Positions 51,413-60,687 of a stretch of DNA of 64,000 nt are shown here, in pieces (position 1 is the first letter of the stretch; every line of letters starts with the position of its first letter). A program made the translations under genes and the position numbers. Below the pieces are notes generated by a model. It ran no database searches. It was not told where the DNA came from and was given only the letters and a program-made list of their open reading frames with translations. The stretch lies in assembly GCA_001002285.1 (NCBI GenBank), contig LCLX01000001.1, positions 248,001 to 312,000 on the forward strand, read 5' to 3'. The DNA is from Microgenomates group bacterium GW2011_GWC1_46_15. Its GTDB lineage: Bacteria > Patescibacteria > Microgenomatia > UBA1400 > UBA12028.

Positions 51413-52797
51413 TGACATTTTTCAGAAAAACATATTGGTATGCTTCGGCGTTTTTTAAAAAACGGTGGAAACTTGTCCTCGGGGTTGTTTTTGTGAGTAT
51501 TGTACTTTTTCCAACAGTATTGGGTGGATTGATAACGTTTCTACGCCTCAAAAAAACAACATTCATCGGGAGAATTGGGAGTGTTTCGCTTGCCACACTT
51601 CCCCGTGATATTCAGGAAAAAATGAGTGATGGACTCACGCGTGTTGATGAACGTGGCGTTGTTCTTCCCGCGCTTGCAGAACGATGGAGTGTTGAAGATG
51701 GCGGAAAAACATACCGGTTCATTCTCAAACAACGTGTGAGTTGGCAAGATGGCAAAGAAGTGAAGGTTGAAGATATTAAATACAACTTTTCTGACGCACA
51801 AATTATTCCAACACAAAATGAAGTAATTTTTAAGTTGAAAGACGCGTTTGTTCCATTTCCTGCTGTTGTATCTCAACCGGTATTCCGGCAGAACAAGTCG
51901 CGCGTGATCGGAACTGGAGAGTTCCGTATGGTGAAGATAAAAAAAGAAGGAGCGAATATAAGTGAAGTTCAGCTGGAATCATCGCGCGAAAAACTTGTAT
52001 ACAGATTTTATCCTACCGAAAGTAGCGCGATCACGGCATTCAAAACGGGTGCGGTGGATGTGTTGGAAGACATGACGGGAACGGGAGGTCTTGCTCAATG
52101 GAAAACGGTCAAAACGAGTCCAGTGATACGGAAAGACCGGTATCTCGCGGTATTCTTCAACATGGATAATCCGTTGTTCGAAAAAAATGTACGGCAGGCG
52201 CTCAACTATGCGCTTCCCAAGAGGGGTGGTGAAGAACGTGCGACGAGCCCTATTCATCCAGGGTCTTGGGCATTCAATAAGACGGTAAAAACATACGATG
52301 AAGACAATGGACGCGCGGTAGAGTTGTTGTTAAAAAGTGTCCCGCAGTCACCAATAAACATTGAACTGACTACTACTGTAAACTTTCAAGACGAAGCTGA
52401 AGAAATTAAACGCGAATGGGAAGCAGTGGGAAATGATGCCGCAAACGCGTGTAAACGAAGTAAAGAATTATCAAAAAAAGTTGAGTGTAACAACTTTGCG
52501 CTCACAATTTCGTTGCGAGTAACGAACTTTCCAGACTTAAGTAACTTTCAAGCCATGGTGATCGCACAACAGATTCCAAAAGACCCCGATCAATACTTCT
52601 TGTGGCACTCAACGCAAAGCACCAACTTTATGCACTACAAAAGCCCGCGTATTGATAAACTTTTAGAAGACGGAAGAAAAGAACAGGATAAAGATCAGCG
52701 CACGGCGATCTATCAGGATTTTCAACAGTTTTTGGTTGAGGACTCACCAGCGATTTTCTTAACCCACCCAACAGAGTTTACGATTGAGCGGAAGTAG
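51412..52797 (+). CDS. ABC-type peptide-binding protein (SBP family 5)
   Basis: The 461-residue protein has an N-terminal membrane segment (LVLGVVFVSIVLFPTVLGG) without a lipobox, then a solute-binding fold: DGLTRVDERGVVLPALAERW, GKTYRFILKQRVSWQDGKEV and FNMDNPLFEKNVRQALNYAL, all characteristic of DppA/OppA-like proteins. It would bind peptides outside the membrane while anchored by its N-terminus. No permease or ATPase gene lies beside it. Start ATG 51412 overlaps the secG stop (TAATG), implying coupling. It is slightly shorter than typical OppA. Confidence 0.87.
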   Translation: MTFFRKTYWYASAFFKKRWKLVLGVVFVSIVLFPTVLGGLITFLRLKKTTFIGRIGSVSLATLPRDIQEKMSDGLTRVDERGVVLPALAERWSVEDGGKTYRFILKQRVSWQDGKEVKVEDIKYNFSDAQIIPTQNEVIFKLKDAFVPFPAVVSQPVFRQNKSRVIGTGEFRMVKIKKEGANISEVQLESSREKLVYRFYPTESSAITAFKTGAVDVLEDMTGTGGLAQWKTVKTSPVIRKDRYLAVFFNMDNPLFEKNVRQALNYALPKRGGEERATSPIHPGSWAFNKTVKTYDEDNGRAVELLLKSVPQSPINIELTTTVNFQDEAEEIKREWEAVGNDAANACKRSKELSKKVECNNFALTISLRVTNFPDLSNFQAMVIAQQIPKDPDQYFLWHSTQSTNFMHYKSPRIDKLLEDGRKEQDKDQRTAIYQDFQQFLVEDSPAIFLTHPTEFTIERK

Positions 52798-53931
52798 CTA
52801 TTTCTTAAGAATATTTGTCGCAATCGATCGCGTCCAGCCTTCTTGCGTCTTTTTTCTTTCCAACGCAACACGGACGAGTTCATCAATTAACTTTGAATAC
52901 GGCATACCGCTTGCCTGCCAAAGATAAAAACTCATTGAACCCGGAATTGTATTGATTTCGTTGATCCAAAACTCCTCGGTTGTTGGGTTGGCAAAGAAGT
53001 CTATGCGTACGACACCAGAACAATCGCAGTATGTAAACGCGGTTTTCGCGGCCTCCTGAACTTTTGCAGAGAGTGTTGGGGACACGGGCGCGGGGATGCG
53101 GCGGTCTAAGCTTGCCATCCCGCTTTTCTTTCCTCCTCCGCGCTGATACTTGTCCGCGTAACTCAAAATCTCATCGTGCTTCACAGGCTGTTCAAGTACA
53201 GAGGCTTTGAGATCTTGAAAACCGAGCACAGAAACATTCAACTCAATGCAGTCAGGCGCTTCTTCTTCAACAACAACGCGGCGGTCAAAGTGGAGCGCAA
53301 CCTCAATGGCATACAGGAGTGATTTTTGATCGGTCGCTTTCGTAATTCCCACGCTTGAGCCAAGGTTCGCGGGCTTTACATAGAGCGGGTAGGAATGGCT
53401 GAGGAGTTTTTTCAGCACATCCTGTTTATGCTCTTTCCAGTCTTTTGCGGTAAACCACTCATACGGCAGAATGGGAAGCCGCGCCGATGCCAACACTTGT
53501 TTTGTAATGATTTTATCCATACACACTGCCGAACCAAGCACGCCTGGGCCTTGATACGGAATGTTGGCAAGTTCTAATAACCCTTGAACAGTTCCATCTT
53601 CACCCAGCGTTCCGTGACAACAAATAATCGCGGCATCAAGGGATCCTAATGATTGTTGTGCCTCACTGGAGGAGCGTGCGAGAAGTTTGATATCTGGCGA
53701 TGCTAGCAGAGGATACGCTTCGTTTTTTTGAACAAGGTCAAGATTGCGGTAGGTCTCAATGAACTCAAGTTTTGGCCCTGTCAGCCACCGGCCGTTTTTA
53801 TCAATATATACAGGAACAACGTCATACTTTGTACGGTCAACATTTTTCATCAACTGGACGGCGGTAATAACACTTACCTCGTGCTCGACTGAGCGTGAAC
53901 CAAAAATAACACCCAACCGCAATTTTTTCAT
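52798..53931 (-). CDS. ddl: D-alanine--D-alanine ligase
   Basis: Makes the D-Ala-D-Ala dipeptide for peptidoglycan. The 377-residue protein has LGVIFGSRSVEHEVSVITA at the N-terminus, ICCHGTLGEDGTVQGLLEL, the ATP-grasp loop YVKPANLGSSVGI, and the metal-binding end VRIDFFANPTTEEFWINEIN followed by TIPGSMSFY. Start ATG 53931 follows GAAGGAGG with TATAAT (53967-53962, minus) further upstream. It follows murF in the same direction, whose product uses this dipeptide. The Tyr/Phe selector position was not checked. Confidence 0.94.
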   Translation of the reverse strand: MKKLRLGVIFGSRSVEHEVSVITAVQLMKNVDRTKYDVVPVYIDKNGRWLTGPKLEFIETYRNLDLVQKNEAYPLLASPDIKLLARSSSEAQQSLGSLDAAIICCHGTLGEDGTVQGLLELANIPYQGPGVLGSAVCMDKIITKQVLASARLPILPYEWFTAKDWKEHKQDVLKKLLSHSYPLYVKPANLGSSVGITKATDQKSLLYAIEVALHFDRRVVVEEEAPDCIELNVSVLGFQDLKASVLEQPVKHDEILSYADKYQRGGGKKSGMASLDRRIPAPVSPTLSAKVQEAAKTAFTYCDCSGVVRIDFFANPTTEEFWINEINTIPGSMSFYLWQASGMPYSKLIDELVRVALERKKTQEGWTRSIATNILKK

Positions 53932-53975
53932 GCCGCCTCCTTCATTATGTAACCGTTTTCTATTATACCAATCTG

Positions 53976-55295
53976 CTACTGGTAAATCTCTGGCGTTCCA
54001 CCCTCGAACAGCAACACAGTATCTGCCTTGAAAAAGGTGGAGAGTACGCGGACCGCATCGTTTTCATTCTTTGCTGTAAAGAAAGACCGCTTGGGAAACT
54101 TCTTTTTCTCCAATCCTTTTTGAATTGCAGAAAGATTCGATGCTCCGGTCACACAAATAATGGTTGCAACCTCCGCAAGCTGTCCCCCCAACATTTCGTT
54201 GTACATTGCTTGTTTCTCTCCCATTTCGACAAACCCCGGGGTTACTACAATCTTTATTTTTCCTGGAATTTCTTTAAGCACAGCAAATGATTCTTTCACA
54301 GAGTCGGGATATGAGTTATATCCGTTATCTAAAATAAGCATACCGCTCTCGGTTGAAATCGGCTGAAGCCTGTGTAATACGGGTTGAAGCGAAGCAAATG
54401 TGTTGATGATGTCCCACGGCTGAAGACCAAGTTTTTCCGCGATCCAAAAGCTTGGGAGGATGTTCACAATGTTATGTTTGCCGAACAGTGGAACAAAAAT
54501 ATCGTAGTTTGCATTGTTGACTGCGAGCGTGCACGATGTTCCGCTTCGCGTAACGCGGACATGTGAAATATCAAACGCGGAGTTCGGAAAAAATCCATAA
54601 AATGAAACGCGTGGTGTTTTGAGTTTTTCTGGAATGATTGTGATGTTTTGATCGTGGCTTAACACGGGAATAGGAAGAGTTGTAATGAGTTCTGTTTCTG
54701 CTTCTACTACGTTTTCAAACGAACCAAACCGTTCCAAATGTTCTGCGCCGATGGGTGTTAAAATCCCATAATTTGGATGGACAAACCGCACTAGTTGTGC
54801 AACATCACCTTTTTGGTACGCGCCAAGTTCAACAATAAAAATGCGGTGAGTATTTTTCAGATTTTTTAAAATGGTGAGCGCGATCCCTAAAGACGTATTG
54901 ACGCTGTCGGGTGTTGCAAGAACAGAAAGATATGGAGAAAGTGTTTGTGCGAGCAGATGTTTTGTAGACGTTTTTGCATAACTTCCAGCGATGGCGATGA
55001 TAACTAAGCCGCGGTGTTGAAACGCTTGGAGTTTAAGTTGCGCGAGCACCGAAATGATTCCCCGGATTATTGTTTCGGGAATGAGAACGAGTGTGAGGGC
55101 GATGCGGAGTGTTGTTTGTGGGGCAAGGAAAACAGAAAGCGGTGCGGAGAGCAGAAACATGAGCCAGTACTTTGCTGTTTTTTTCCTTGGTTGAACTTCA
55201 GCGTGGTCACCCGTATGTTTTTTGCACCACGCCCAATACCTTTTCCAGTCGTACTCTGCCTGCTGAAGGATGGCAAGGTGTGTGTGAAGCGTCAT
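53976..55295 (-). CDS. murF: MurF-like Mur ligase
   Basis: Adds D-Ala-D-Ala to the UDP-MurNAc-tripeptide. The 439-residue protein begins with a helical and membrane-like stretch (YWLMFLLSAPLSVFLAP) instead of the usual uridine-binding domain, then the Mur ATPase with IIAIAGSYAKTSTK as P-loop, ELGAYQKGDV, ILTPIGAEHLERFG, and a C-terminal domain with DNGYNSYPDSVKES. The P-loop has Ala where GKT is normal. ATG 55295 overlaps the preceding stop (ATGA), preferred over ATG 55307. The reduced N-terminus resembles other CPR-type MurF proteins. Confidence 0.82.
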   Translation of the reverse strand: MTLHTHLAILQQAEYDWKRYWAWCKKHTGDHAEVQPRKKTAKYWLMFLLSAPLSVFLAPQTTLRIALTLVLIPETIIRGIISVLAQLKLQAFQHRGLVIIAIAGSYAKTSTKHLLAQTLSPYLSVLATPDSVNTSLGIALTILKNLKNTHRIFIVELGAYQKGDVAQLVRFVHPNYGILTPIGAEHLERFGSFENVVEAETELITTLPIPVLSHDQNITIIPEKLKTPRVSFYGFFPNSAFDISHVRVTRSGTSCTLAVNNANYDIFVPLFGKHNIVNILPSFWIAEKLGLQPWDIINTFASLQPVLHRLQPISTESGMLILDNGYNSYPDSVKESFAVLKEIPGKIKIVVTPGFVEMGEKQAMYNEMLGGQLAEVATIICVTGASNLSAIQKGLEKKKFPKRSFFTAKNENDAVRVLSTFFKADTVLLFEGGTPEIYQ

Positions 55296-56062
55296 ATCTT
55301 CATCCAAGATTGTACATACTCAAGAACTGCTTCTGTTTGTTCAATATGCGGGAAATGACCAGCCTGTTTCACGATAAGGAGCGTGCTTTTTGGAATGGTT
55401 TTGTGAAATACTTCCGCGTGCGCGACTTGCGCGGACGTATCGTGGTCACCCCATATAATGAGCGTGGGAATCGTAATGTTTTTCAACTCAGTGGTAATAT
55501 CTTCCGGCAGAACTTTGCGGAGTGTTTTTTGCTGAAACGGAGTTGCGTATGCGTAATCTGTTTCGCCAATCACTTTTTCATAAAACTTTCTTACGAATGC
55601 GTGAGGCAGTACCTTTTTTACTACACCGGGAACCGCTTTTGTGATGCCCGATAGGACAACATTTTTCTTTGTCATGGCGTTTGGAATTCCGCTTGGTCCA
55701 ATCAGAATAAGCCGTTTTGGTTTTTGATCCTTCGTATGGGGCGATACGCAAAACACTGCGCCGATTTTCCCACCAAATGAATGGCCGATTAGTGTGTAGG
55801 TCTTATTTTTTGTGAACTCAGAAAGAAATCCAGAAAGCCAGTGCGCGTAGTCCTGCGTTGTCCATCCTTCACTCTGTGGTTCATCACTTTTTCCAAACCC
55901 TGGCAAGTCGGGGATTAACAACGCGTGGTGTTTTGAGAGCTCTGGAATGAGAGGACTCCAGGCTTCCCACCTATTTGCCCAGCCGTGAAGCAAGACCAAT
56001 AACGGTCCTTTGCCGATGAGCTGATAGTACGTGCGAACCCCGTCTGAGATTTGATACGGCAT
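55292..56062 (-). CDS. Alpha/beta hydrolase
   Basis: The 256-residue protein has the fold's landmarks: LLVLLHGWANRWEAW (oxyanion HGW), LIPDLPGFGKSD, nucleophile elbow LIGHSFGGK with Ser, Asp in IIWGDHDTSA and His in KQAGHFPHIE. It is close to esterases and meta-cleavage hydrolases; the substrate is unknown. TATAAT (56086-56081, minus) drives it with a leader of about 12 nt. Its stop overlaps murF, so a role linked to the envelope is possible but unproven. Confidence 0.88.
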   Translation of the reverse strand: MPYQISDGVRTYYQLIGKGPLLVLLHGWANRWEAWSPLIPELSKHHALLIPDLPGFGKSDEPQSEGWTTQDYAHWLSGFLSEFTKNKTYTLIGHSFGGKIGAVFCVSPHTKDQKPKRLILIGPSGIPNAMTKKNVVLSGITKAVPGVVKKVLPHAFVRKFYEKVIGETDYAYATPFQQKTLRKVLPEDITTELKNITIPTLIIWGDHDTSAQVAHAEVFHKTIPKSTLLIVKQAGHFPHIEQTEAVLEYVQSWMKI

Positions 56063-56159
56063 ATGCGCCTAGTACTCTGTATTATACCAGGGAAAACAGG
56101 AAAAATGATGAGGAAAACGCATCTTGCGCAGATGGTCATTTTGGCTTATGGTACAGTGT

Positions 56160-56774
56160 ATGAAAAGGTTGATTCTTTTTGGCATTTCAATGATTGCGTT
56201 AAGTGGTTGTTCTCTGGTAAAACAAAAGACACCAACTGCTACGCCGACGCCAAGTACGGTACAGGCAGTTCAACCAACGCCGGTTCCAACTCCGGAAGCC
56301 TCGACTATTCCAGATACAAACATAGCAACACAAGGAGGAACTGTGGAAAAAACAATACCAAAGCAGGCAACGATTAAAACATCGAAAGGCGAGATTGTTG
56401 TTGAGTTGTACCCAACAGATGCGCCAAACACGGTGCAGAATTTTTTAGCAAAGACAAAAAGCGGCTACTACACCAATCTCACGTTCCACCGTGTGGAAAG
56501 CTGGGTAATCCAAGGCGGCGATCCGGTTGGAAATGGAACCGGCGGTGGCAAGATGCCAACCGAACTAAGTGCTCGCAAGTTTGAAATCGGAAGCTTGGGT
56601 GTCGCGCGTGGAGGAGATATTAACGTAAGCAACGATAGCCAGTTCTTCATCTGTACGGATGATTGTAGTTGGCTCACCGGCCAATACACCAACTTTGGCA
56701 AGGTGACCAAAGGTATGGATGTGGCAAAGAAAATGGCGGTTGGAGACAAAATTCTCGGCATTACGGCAAAATAA
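56160..56774 (+). CDS. Cyclophilin-type peptidyl-prolyl isomerase lipoprotein
   Basis: Helps fold exported proteins. The 204-residue protein has a lipoprotein signal (LILFGISMIALSGC) with lipobox LSGC, a Thr/Pro-rich linker (TPTATPTPST), and a cyclophilin domain: GEIVVELYPTDAPNTVQNF, LTFHRVESWVIQGGDPVGNG, SQFFICTDD and FGKVTKGMDVAKKM. The domain is the short bacterial form. It would sit on the outer face of the cytoplasmic membrane. TACAGT lies 2 nt before the ATG, so a start further downstream of a different promoter is possible. Confidence 0.9.
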   Translation: MKRLILFGISMIALSGCSLVKQKTPTATPTPSTVQAVQPTPVPTPEASTIPDTNIATQGGTVEKTIPKQATIKTSKGEIVVELYPTDAPNTVQNFLAKTKSGYYTNLTFHRVESWVIQGGDPVGNGTGGGKMPTELSARKFEIGSLGVARGGDINVSNDSQFFICTDDCSWLTGQYTNFGKVTKGMDVAKKMAVGDKILGITAK

Positions 56775-56797
56775 CTTTTCCTTGGTATCATGGAATC

Positions 56798-58396
56798 ATG
56801 AGATTGTGGAAGATTTCTTCTTTTGTTGCGTTTATCGCATATGCAGGAGTTTCGATCGTCTTTCTTTTTCCTATACTTCGCCATCCTTTTTCTACTCTTT
56901 TTGATCCATATGATGGTTTGTTTATTACTTGGACGATGGACTGGGTTATCCGCGCGTTCACCACGGTGCCAACGCTCCTTTTTCATGCGCCAATTTTTTC
57001 CCCGTACCGCTACGCATTAACTTTTTCAGACCCTATGTTTACCGGAGCGCTTCTCGCATTGCCGTTTGTCCTTTTGACACACCAACCAATAATCGCGAGC
57101 ACAATCAATCTTTTTCTTGCCACGATGTTTACGGCGTGGTTTAGTTTTCTCTTTTTGAACATACATCTCGGTGACGCGAAAGCGGCTTTTTTAGGCGGAC
57201 TTTACGCAGGGTTTTCTGTGACACATCTTCACTATCTTGGCCACCTTCACACGTATATGGTGCAGTTTATTCCACTCGGCATGTACGCGTGGATGAGATT
57301 TGCGCGGGAAGAAAAACTCCGGTGGCTCATTCTTTTAGCGGTATGTTTTTTTGCGCAGGTGATAAATAGTCCTTTCACGGGATATGTTTTTATCGGTGTA
57401 TTGAGCATATTTCTGTTTGAAAAAAAATCACGCAGTATGATGAAAAAATACTGGAAAAAAATTGGTGTAATAGCATTTGTCACACTGGGAATCACGGCTC
57501 TTATCTATCTTCCGTATATATACTCTGCGAAACTGTATAACTCCTACCGCACGATCCGTGATGCGGCGCATTTTTCACTCTCTATAGATGAACTGTTTGA
57601 TAAACAAAGAATATCGATGCTCGCAGTTGTTATTTTTTTGTGGTCAGCACACATTTTTATTGGCAAAAAAAGGTGGAAAGACTCTTTTTTATGTGGCACT
57701 ATTATCGTTGCGTGTGCTGGAATGGTTTTAGCGCTTGGTCCCGCGCTCAAATTTCAAACAAAAACGGTAAAAATTCCTTTTCCCATCTCTTTTCCTATTC
57801 CGCTTCCATACGCGGTACTGTATGAGATTGCTCCTGGGTTCCGTGCGTTCCGCACGCCCTCGCGTTGGCTTGTTCTCACGCATTTTTCTTTGGCAATACT
57901 GTTGGCGTACATGACGCACGGTATGTCACGGCGAAGGTGGATTATGCTTGCCGTTGTTCTCTCTGCAACATTTTATCTAGAGTCTCAACAGCTGCGCCAT
58001 ACCGGTCGATTTTCACCAACTCCGCCGCCCGTGTACACTTGGCTCCAGCAGATGCGCTATACCTCGGTTGCCCACGTTCCAACCTATCTCTATACCATGG
58101 GGAGTTTTGGACAGAAAGAGGTCGAGCGCATGGTGTACAGCCTTGATGGTGTGCCGGGATACGCACTGTACAATGGTTATAGTGGATTTGCCCCGAGGGA
58201 AAGGGTTGATATGTATGGGAAAATTTTTACAGAATTTCCATCGGAAGAAACAATACGGGAACTACAGCGTTCTGGGGTTCAGGCAGTTGTCCTTCATCTT
58301 GATGAAATGAAACCGGACGCGGTTGACCGGGCGGAAAAACTGACACTACCGGTTGTATATCGGGATGCCATAACAAAAGTGCTGGAGATTCAATGA
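56798..58396 (+). CDS. GT-C-like polytopic membrane protein
   Basis: A 532-residue protein with about twelve membrane helices. The first outer loop contains LFDPYDGLFITWTMDW, an acidic motif placed as in GT-C glycosyltransferases, and a later loop has FSVTHLHYLGHLHTYMVQF. A soluble C-terminal domain of about 100 residues follows. It is probably a sugar transferase to surface glycans, but could be a YfhO-like protein. TATCAT (56786-56791) ends exactly 6 nt before ATG 56798, overruling the upstream frame from 56669. It overlaps the DUF4012 gene (ATGA). Confidence 0.72.
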   Translation: MRLWKISSFVAFIAYAGVSIVFLFPILRHPFSTLFDPYDGLFITWTMDWVIRAFTTVPTLLFHAPIFSPYRYALTFSDPMFTGALLALPFVLLTHQPIIASTINLFLATMFTAWFSFLFLNIHLGDAKAAFLGGLYAGFSVTHLHYLGHLHTYMVQFIPLGMYAWMRFAREEKLRWLILLAVCFFAQVINSPFTGYVFIGVLSIFLFEKKSRSMMKKYWKKIGVIAFVTLGITALIYLPYIYSAKLYNSYRTIRDAAHFSLSIDELFDKQRISMLAVVIFLWSAHIFIGKKRWKDSFLCGTIIVACAGMVLALGPALKFQTKTVKIPFPISFPIPLPYAVLYEIAPGFRAFRTPSRWLVLTHFSLAILLAYMTHGMSRRRWIMLAVVLSATFYLESQQLRHTGRFSPTPPPVYTWLQQMRYTSVAHVPTYLYTMGSFGQKEVERMVYSLDGVPGYALYNGYSGFAPRERVDMYGKIFTEFPSEETIRELQRSGVQAVVLHLDEMKPDAVDRAEKLTLPVVYRDAITKVLEIQ

Positions 58397-60174
58397 AAAA
58401 AATCATTCCCATACTGCTTGCCATCGCAGTGCTTTATGTTGCATTGGTGGGAGTTCTTGTAAGCACACTTGTTTTCCAACTCCGCGCCGCATACATACAC
58501 GTTCGCGCGCATCGTTTTGTCGAAGGTGCAAACATAGCTCCGCGTATCACAAACACATTTGGATTTTTTGATACTGCGACACTTCACATTGTTCATAACG
58601 AAGTGGTGTTAGCAAAACAAGTGATGCAAACAATTCAACACGACCTCATTTGCGCTGATGATGGGATGAACTACTTCCGCTCTGCGACAACTCAATCTAT
58701 AGATTCTGCCAAAACATTTTCTCCGGACATGTGGGAAAACATGCGCGCGTGCGTTCGGGAAAGCAAGCAAACACTGCAAGACGTTCAGAAGCACCGCACG
58801 GTTTTTGGTCTCCTTCCAAAGAATATCAAAGACGCGATGATGAAGTTTCAAACTTCTTCAGCAGACATCGATAAAGCGCTTACCCTATTTCCAGAGTTAA
58901 TGAAAAAGCCACACTCTCAATATCTCGTTCTTCTACAAAACAACATGGAGTTACGTCCAACGGGCGGTTTTTTGGGTTCGTTTGCGGTGATGAATCTTGA
59001 GTATGGAAACATAAAAAACATTGAAGTTCAGGATATTTATGTGCCCGATGGTCAACTCAAAGGCTATGTTCCTCCTCCGGCGCCGGTTGCAAAATATCTT
59101 TTCCAAACGGGTGGATGGCATCTGCGGGATGCGAACTGGGATCCTGATTTTCCAACTGCCGCTCAAACTTTGCAGTGGTTTTTCAATAAAGGAGGATATG
59201 CGCAAAATGATGGGATCATCGCGACAAACTTTTCGTTGTTTCAGCAGATTTTGGACGTAATGGGTCCCATATATCTGCCCGATTATGGACAAACCGTTTC
59301 CGCGGAAAATATTTATGGATTCACGCAGGTGCAAACAGAAAAATCATTTTTCCCAGGATCTATCCAAAAACAATCCATTTTGGGAAACGTGGCACGGGCA
59401 GTATTGCGCGATCTCCCCCAGCTTTCTCCAGAAAAACAACTCCGCATATTTGAGATTGTTCTTCAAAGTCTGAACTCAAAAGATATGATGATTTGGGTGA
59501 AGGATAGTGAGAAGCAAAGTCAGATTAAAGAAGTTGGATGGGATGGTGGTGTTCGCGAATTGAAATGTTCTTTAAAGAACTGTATTGTGGATAATCTTTT
59601 TGTTGTTGAAGCAAACGTTGGGATTAATAAGACAAACTGCTGTGTTGACCGGCTGGCATCGTATGACGTATGGATTGCAGAAGATGGATCAGTTACCACA
59701 ACGCTAGAACTTGCATACGATAATCATAATCCGGGAGAAGTTCTTCCTCCGCGGACGTATGGAGGTGGATACAGCGTATACCTTCGTATGTTAAAAAATA
59801 CTCCATTTACACTTACCTCTATTGAGCGTGACAGAGTATTGATCTCGCAATCAGATATTACACGCACACCGCGGTCATCATCCACGCTTCAAGAATATGG
59901 GTTTCAAACATTGATTAATGGTGGAGAGAAAGGTGTCGTTTTAGCGCGTTTTGAGTCTCCGCAACGCGTTGATCTCACTAAAACGGTGGTGTATGCTCTG
60001 CTCATTCAGCGTCAGCCTGGGCTTCTCACAAACGAGTATATAGTCCGATTTCACTACCCGCCAAGTGTTACGGTCTCTTTGCAAGATGAACATGAAGAAA
60101 AAAGTGGTGTTGTCGAAGTGAAAAAAATAATAAAGGAAAACACGCAGATTCAAGTAGTTATTCATCCACAATAA
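58393..60174 (+). CDS. DUF4012 domain protein, membrane-anchored
   Basis: The 593-residue protein has an N-terminal signal anchor (IIPILLAIAVLYVALVGVLVS), a helical region of about 130 residues and the DUF4012 domain: YLVLLQNNMELRPTGGFLGS, NIEVQDIYVPDG, GGWHLRDANWDPDFPTAA, DGIIATNFSLFQQILD. The domain is frequent in Patescibacteria and Gram-positives beside glycan genes; its function is unknown. The ATGA overlap with the GT-C gene means the two are translationally coupled, suggesting joint work on a surface polymer. Confidence 0.85.
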   Translation: MKKIIPILLAIAVLYVALVGVLVSTLVFQLRAAYIHVRAHRFVEGANIAPRITNTFGFFDTATLHIVHNEVVLAKQVMQTIQHDLICADDGMNYFRSATTQSIDSAKTFSPDMWENMRACVRESKQTLQDVQKHRTVFGLLPKNIKDAMMKFQTSSADIDKALTLFPELMKKPHSQYLVLLQNNMELRPTGGFLGSFAVMNLEYGNIKNIEVQDIYVPDGQLKGYVPPPAPVAKYLFQTGGWHLRDANWDPDFPTAAQTLQWFFNKGGYAQNDGIIATNFSLFQQILDVMGPIYLPDYGQTVSAENIYGFTQVQTEKSFFPGSIQKQSILGNVARAVLRDLPQLSPEKQLRIFEIVLQSLNSKDMMIWVKDSEKQSQIKEVGWDGGVRELKCSLKNCIVDNLFVVEANVGINKTNCCVDRLASYDVWIAEDGSVTTTLELAYDNHNPGEVLPPRTYGGGYSVYLRMLKNTPFTLTSIERDRVLISQSDITRTPRSSSTLQEYGFQTLINGGEKGVVLARFESPQRVDLTKTVVYALLIQRQPGLLTNEYIVRFHYPPSVTVSLQDEHEEKSGVVEVKKIIKENTQIQVVIHPQ

Positions 60175-60231
60175 CAATAAAAATGTTATAGAAGCGTTGC
60201 GGTACGAATAATTGTGCGCTATGCTCAAGAT

Positions 60232-60654
60232 ATGAGTTTCGTTCGTATGTTCGCAACCGCGTGTGTGACGATATTGTTAGTTGGCGGAACTGCGTATGCG
60301 TGGCAGAATAAAACGACACTCCTTTCTCGGTTTGGGAAAAAACCACCGCAAAACACACAGCAAAACGCTGATTCTGGAAAAGACCAGAAATTGGCGTTGG
60401 ACACACAGCAGATTGGTGAGGTCCTTGGCGAGACACAAAAAAATATTGTTGATACGGTGCAAACCATTCAATCAACCGTTGGAGACACTGTTTCCCAAAT
60501 CGTTACCTCCGTGACCACACAGGATCAGAAAATTGAGATTGATAAAGCCGTTCAGCAAGTTCAGCAACAAGCCGCGAACATTCCGCAGGAAATTTTTGAA
60601 AAAGCGCGGTATGAGTACTGCAAACAAGTCGTTTCGGACTACGAGAAGCGCTAA
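60232..60654 (+). CDS. Secreted or anchored small hypothetical protein
   Basis: A 140-residue protein with an N-terminal hydrophobic segment (FATACVTILLVGGTAYAW) that may be cleaved or act as an anchor, a Gln/Asn/Lys-rich linker, and a helical region (EVLGETQKNIVDTVQTIQS; IDKAVQQVQQQAANIP). TATGCT (60220-60225) ends exactly 6 nt before ATG 60232. It lies between the DUF4012 gene and prfB. I recognise no family; a periplasm-like stalk or coiled coil is the best guess. Confidence 0.65.
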   Translation: MSFVRMFATACVTILLVGGTAYAWQNKTTLLSRFGKKPPQNTQQNADSGKDQKLALDTQQIGEVLGETQKNIVDTVQTIQSTVGDTVSQIVTSVTTQDQKIEIDKAVQQVQQQAANIPQEIFEKARYEYCKQVVSDYEKR

Positions 60655-60687
60655 ACCAGAAGCCGAAAAAGGCTTTATAATATCACC

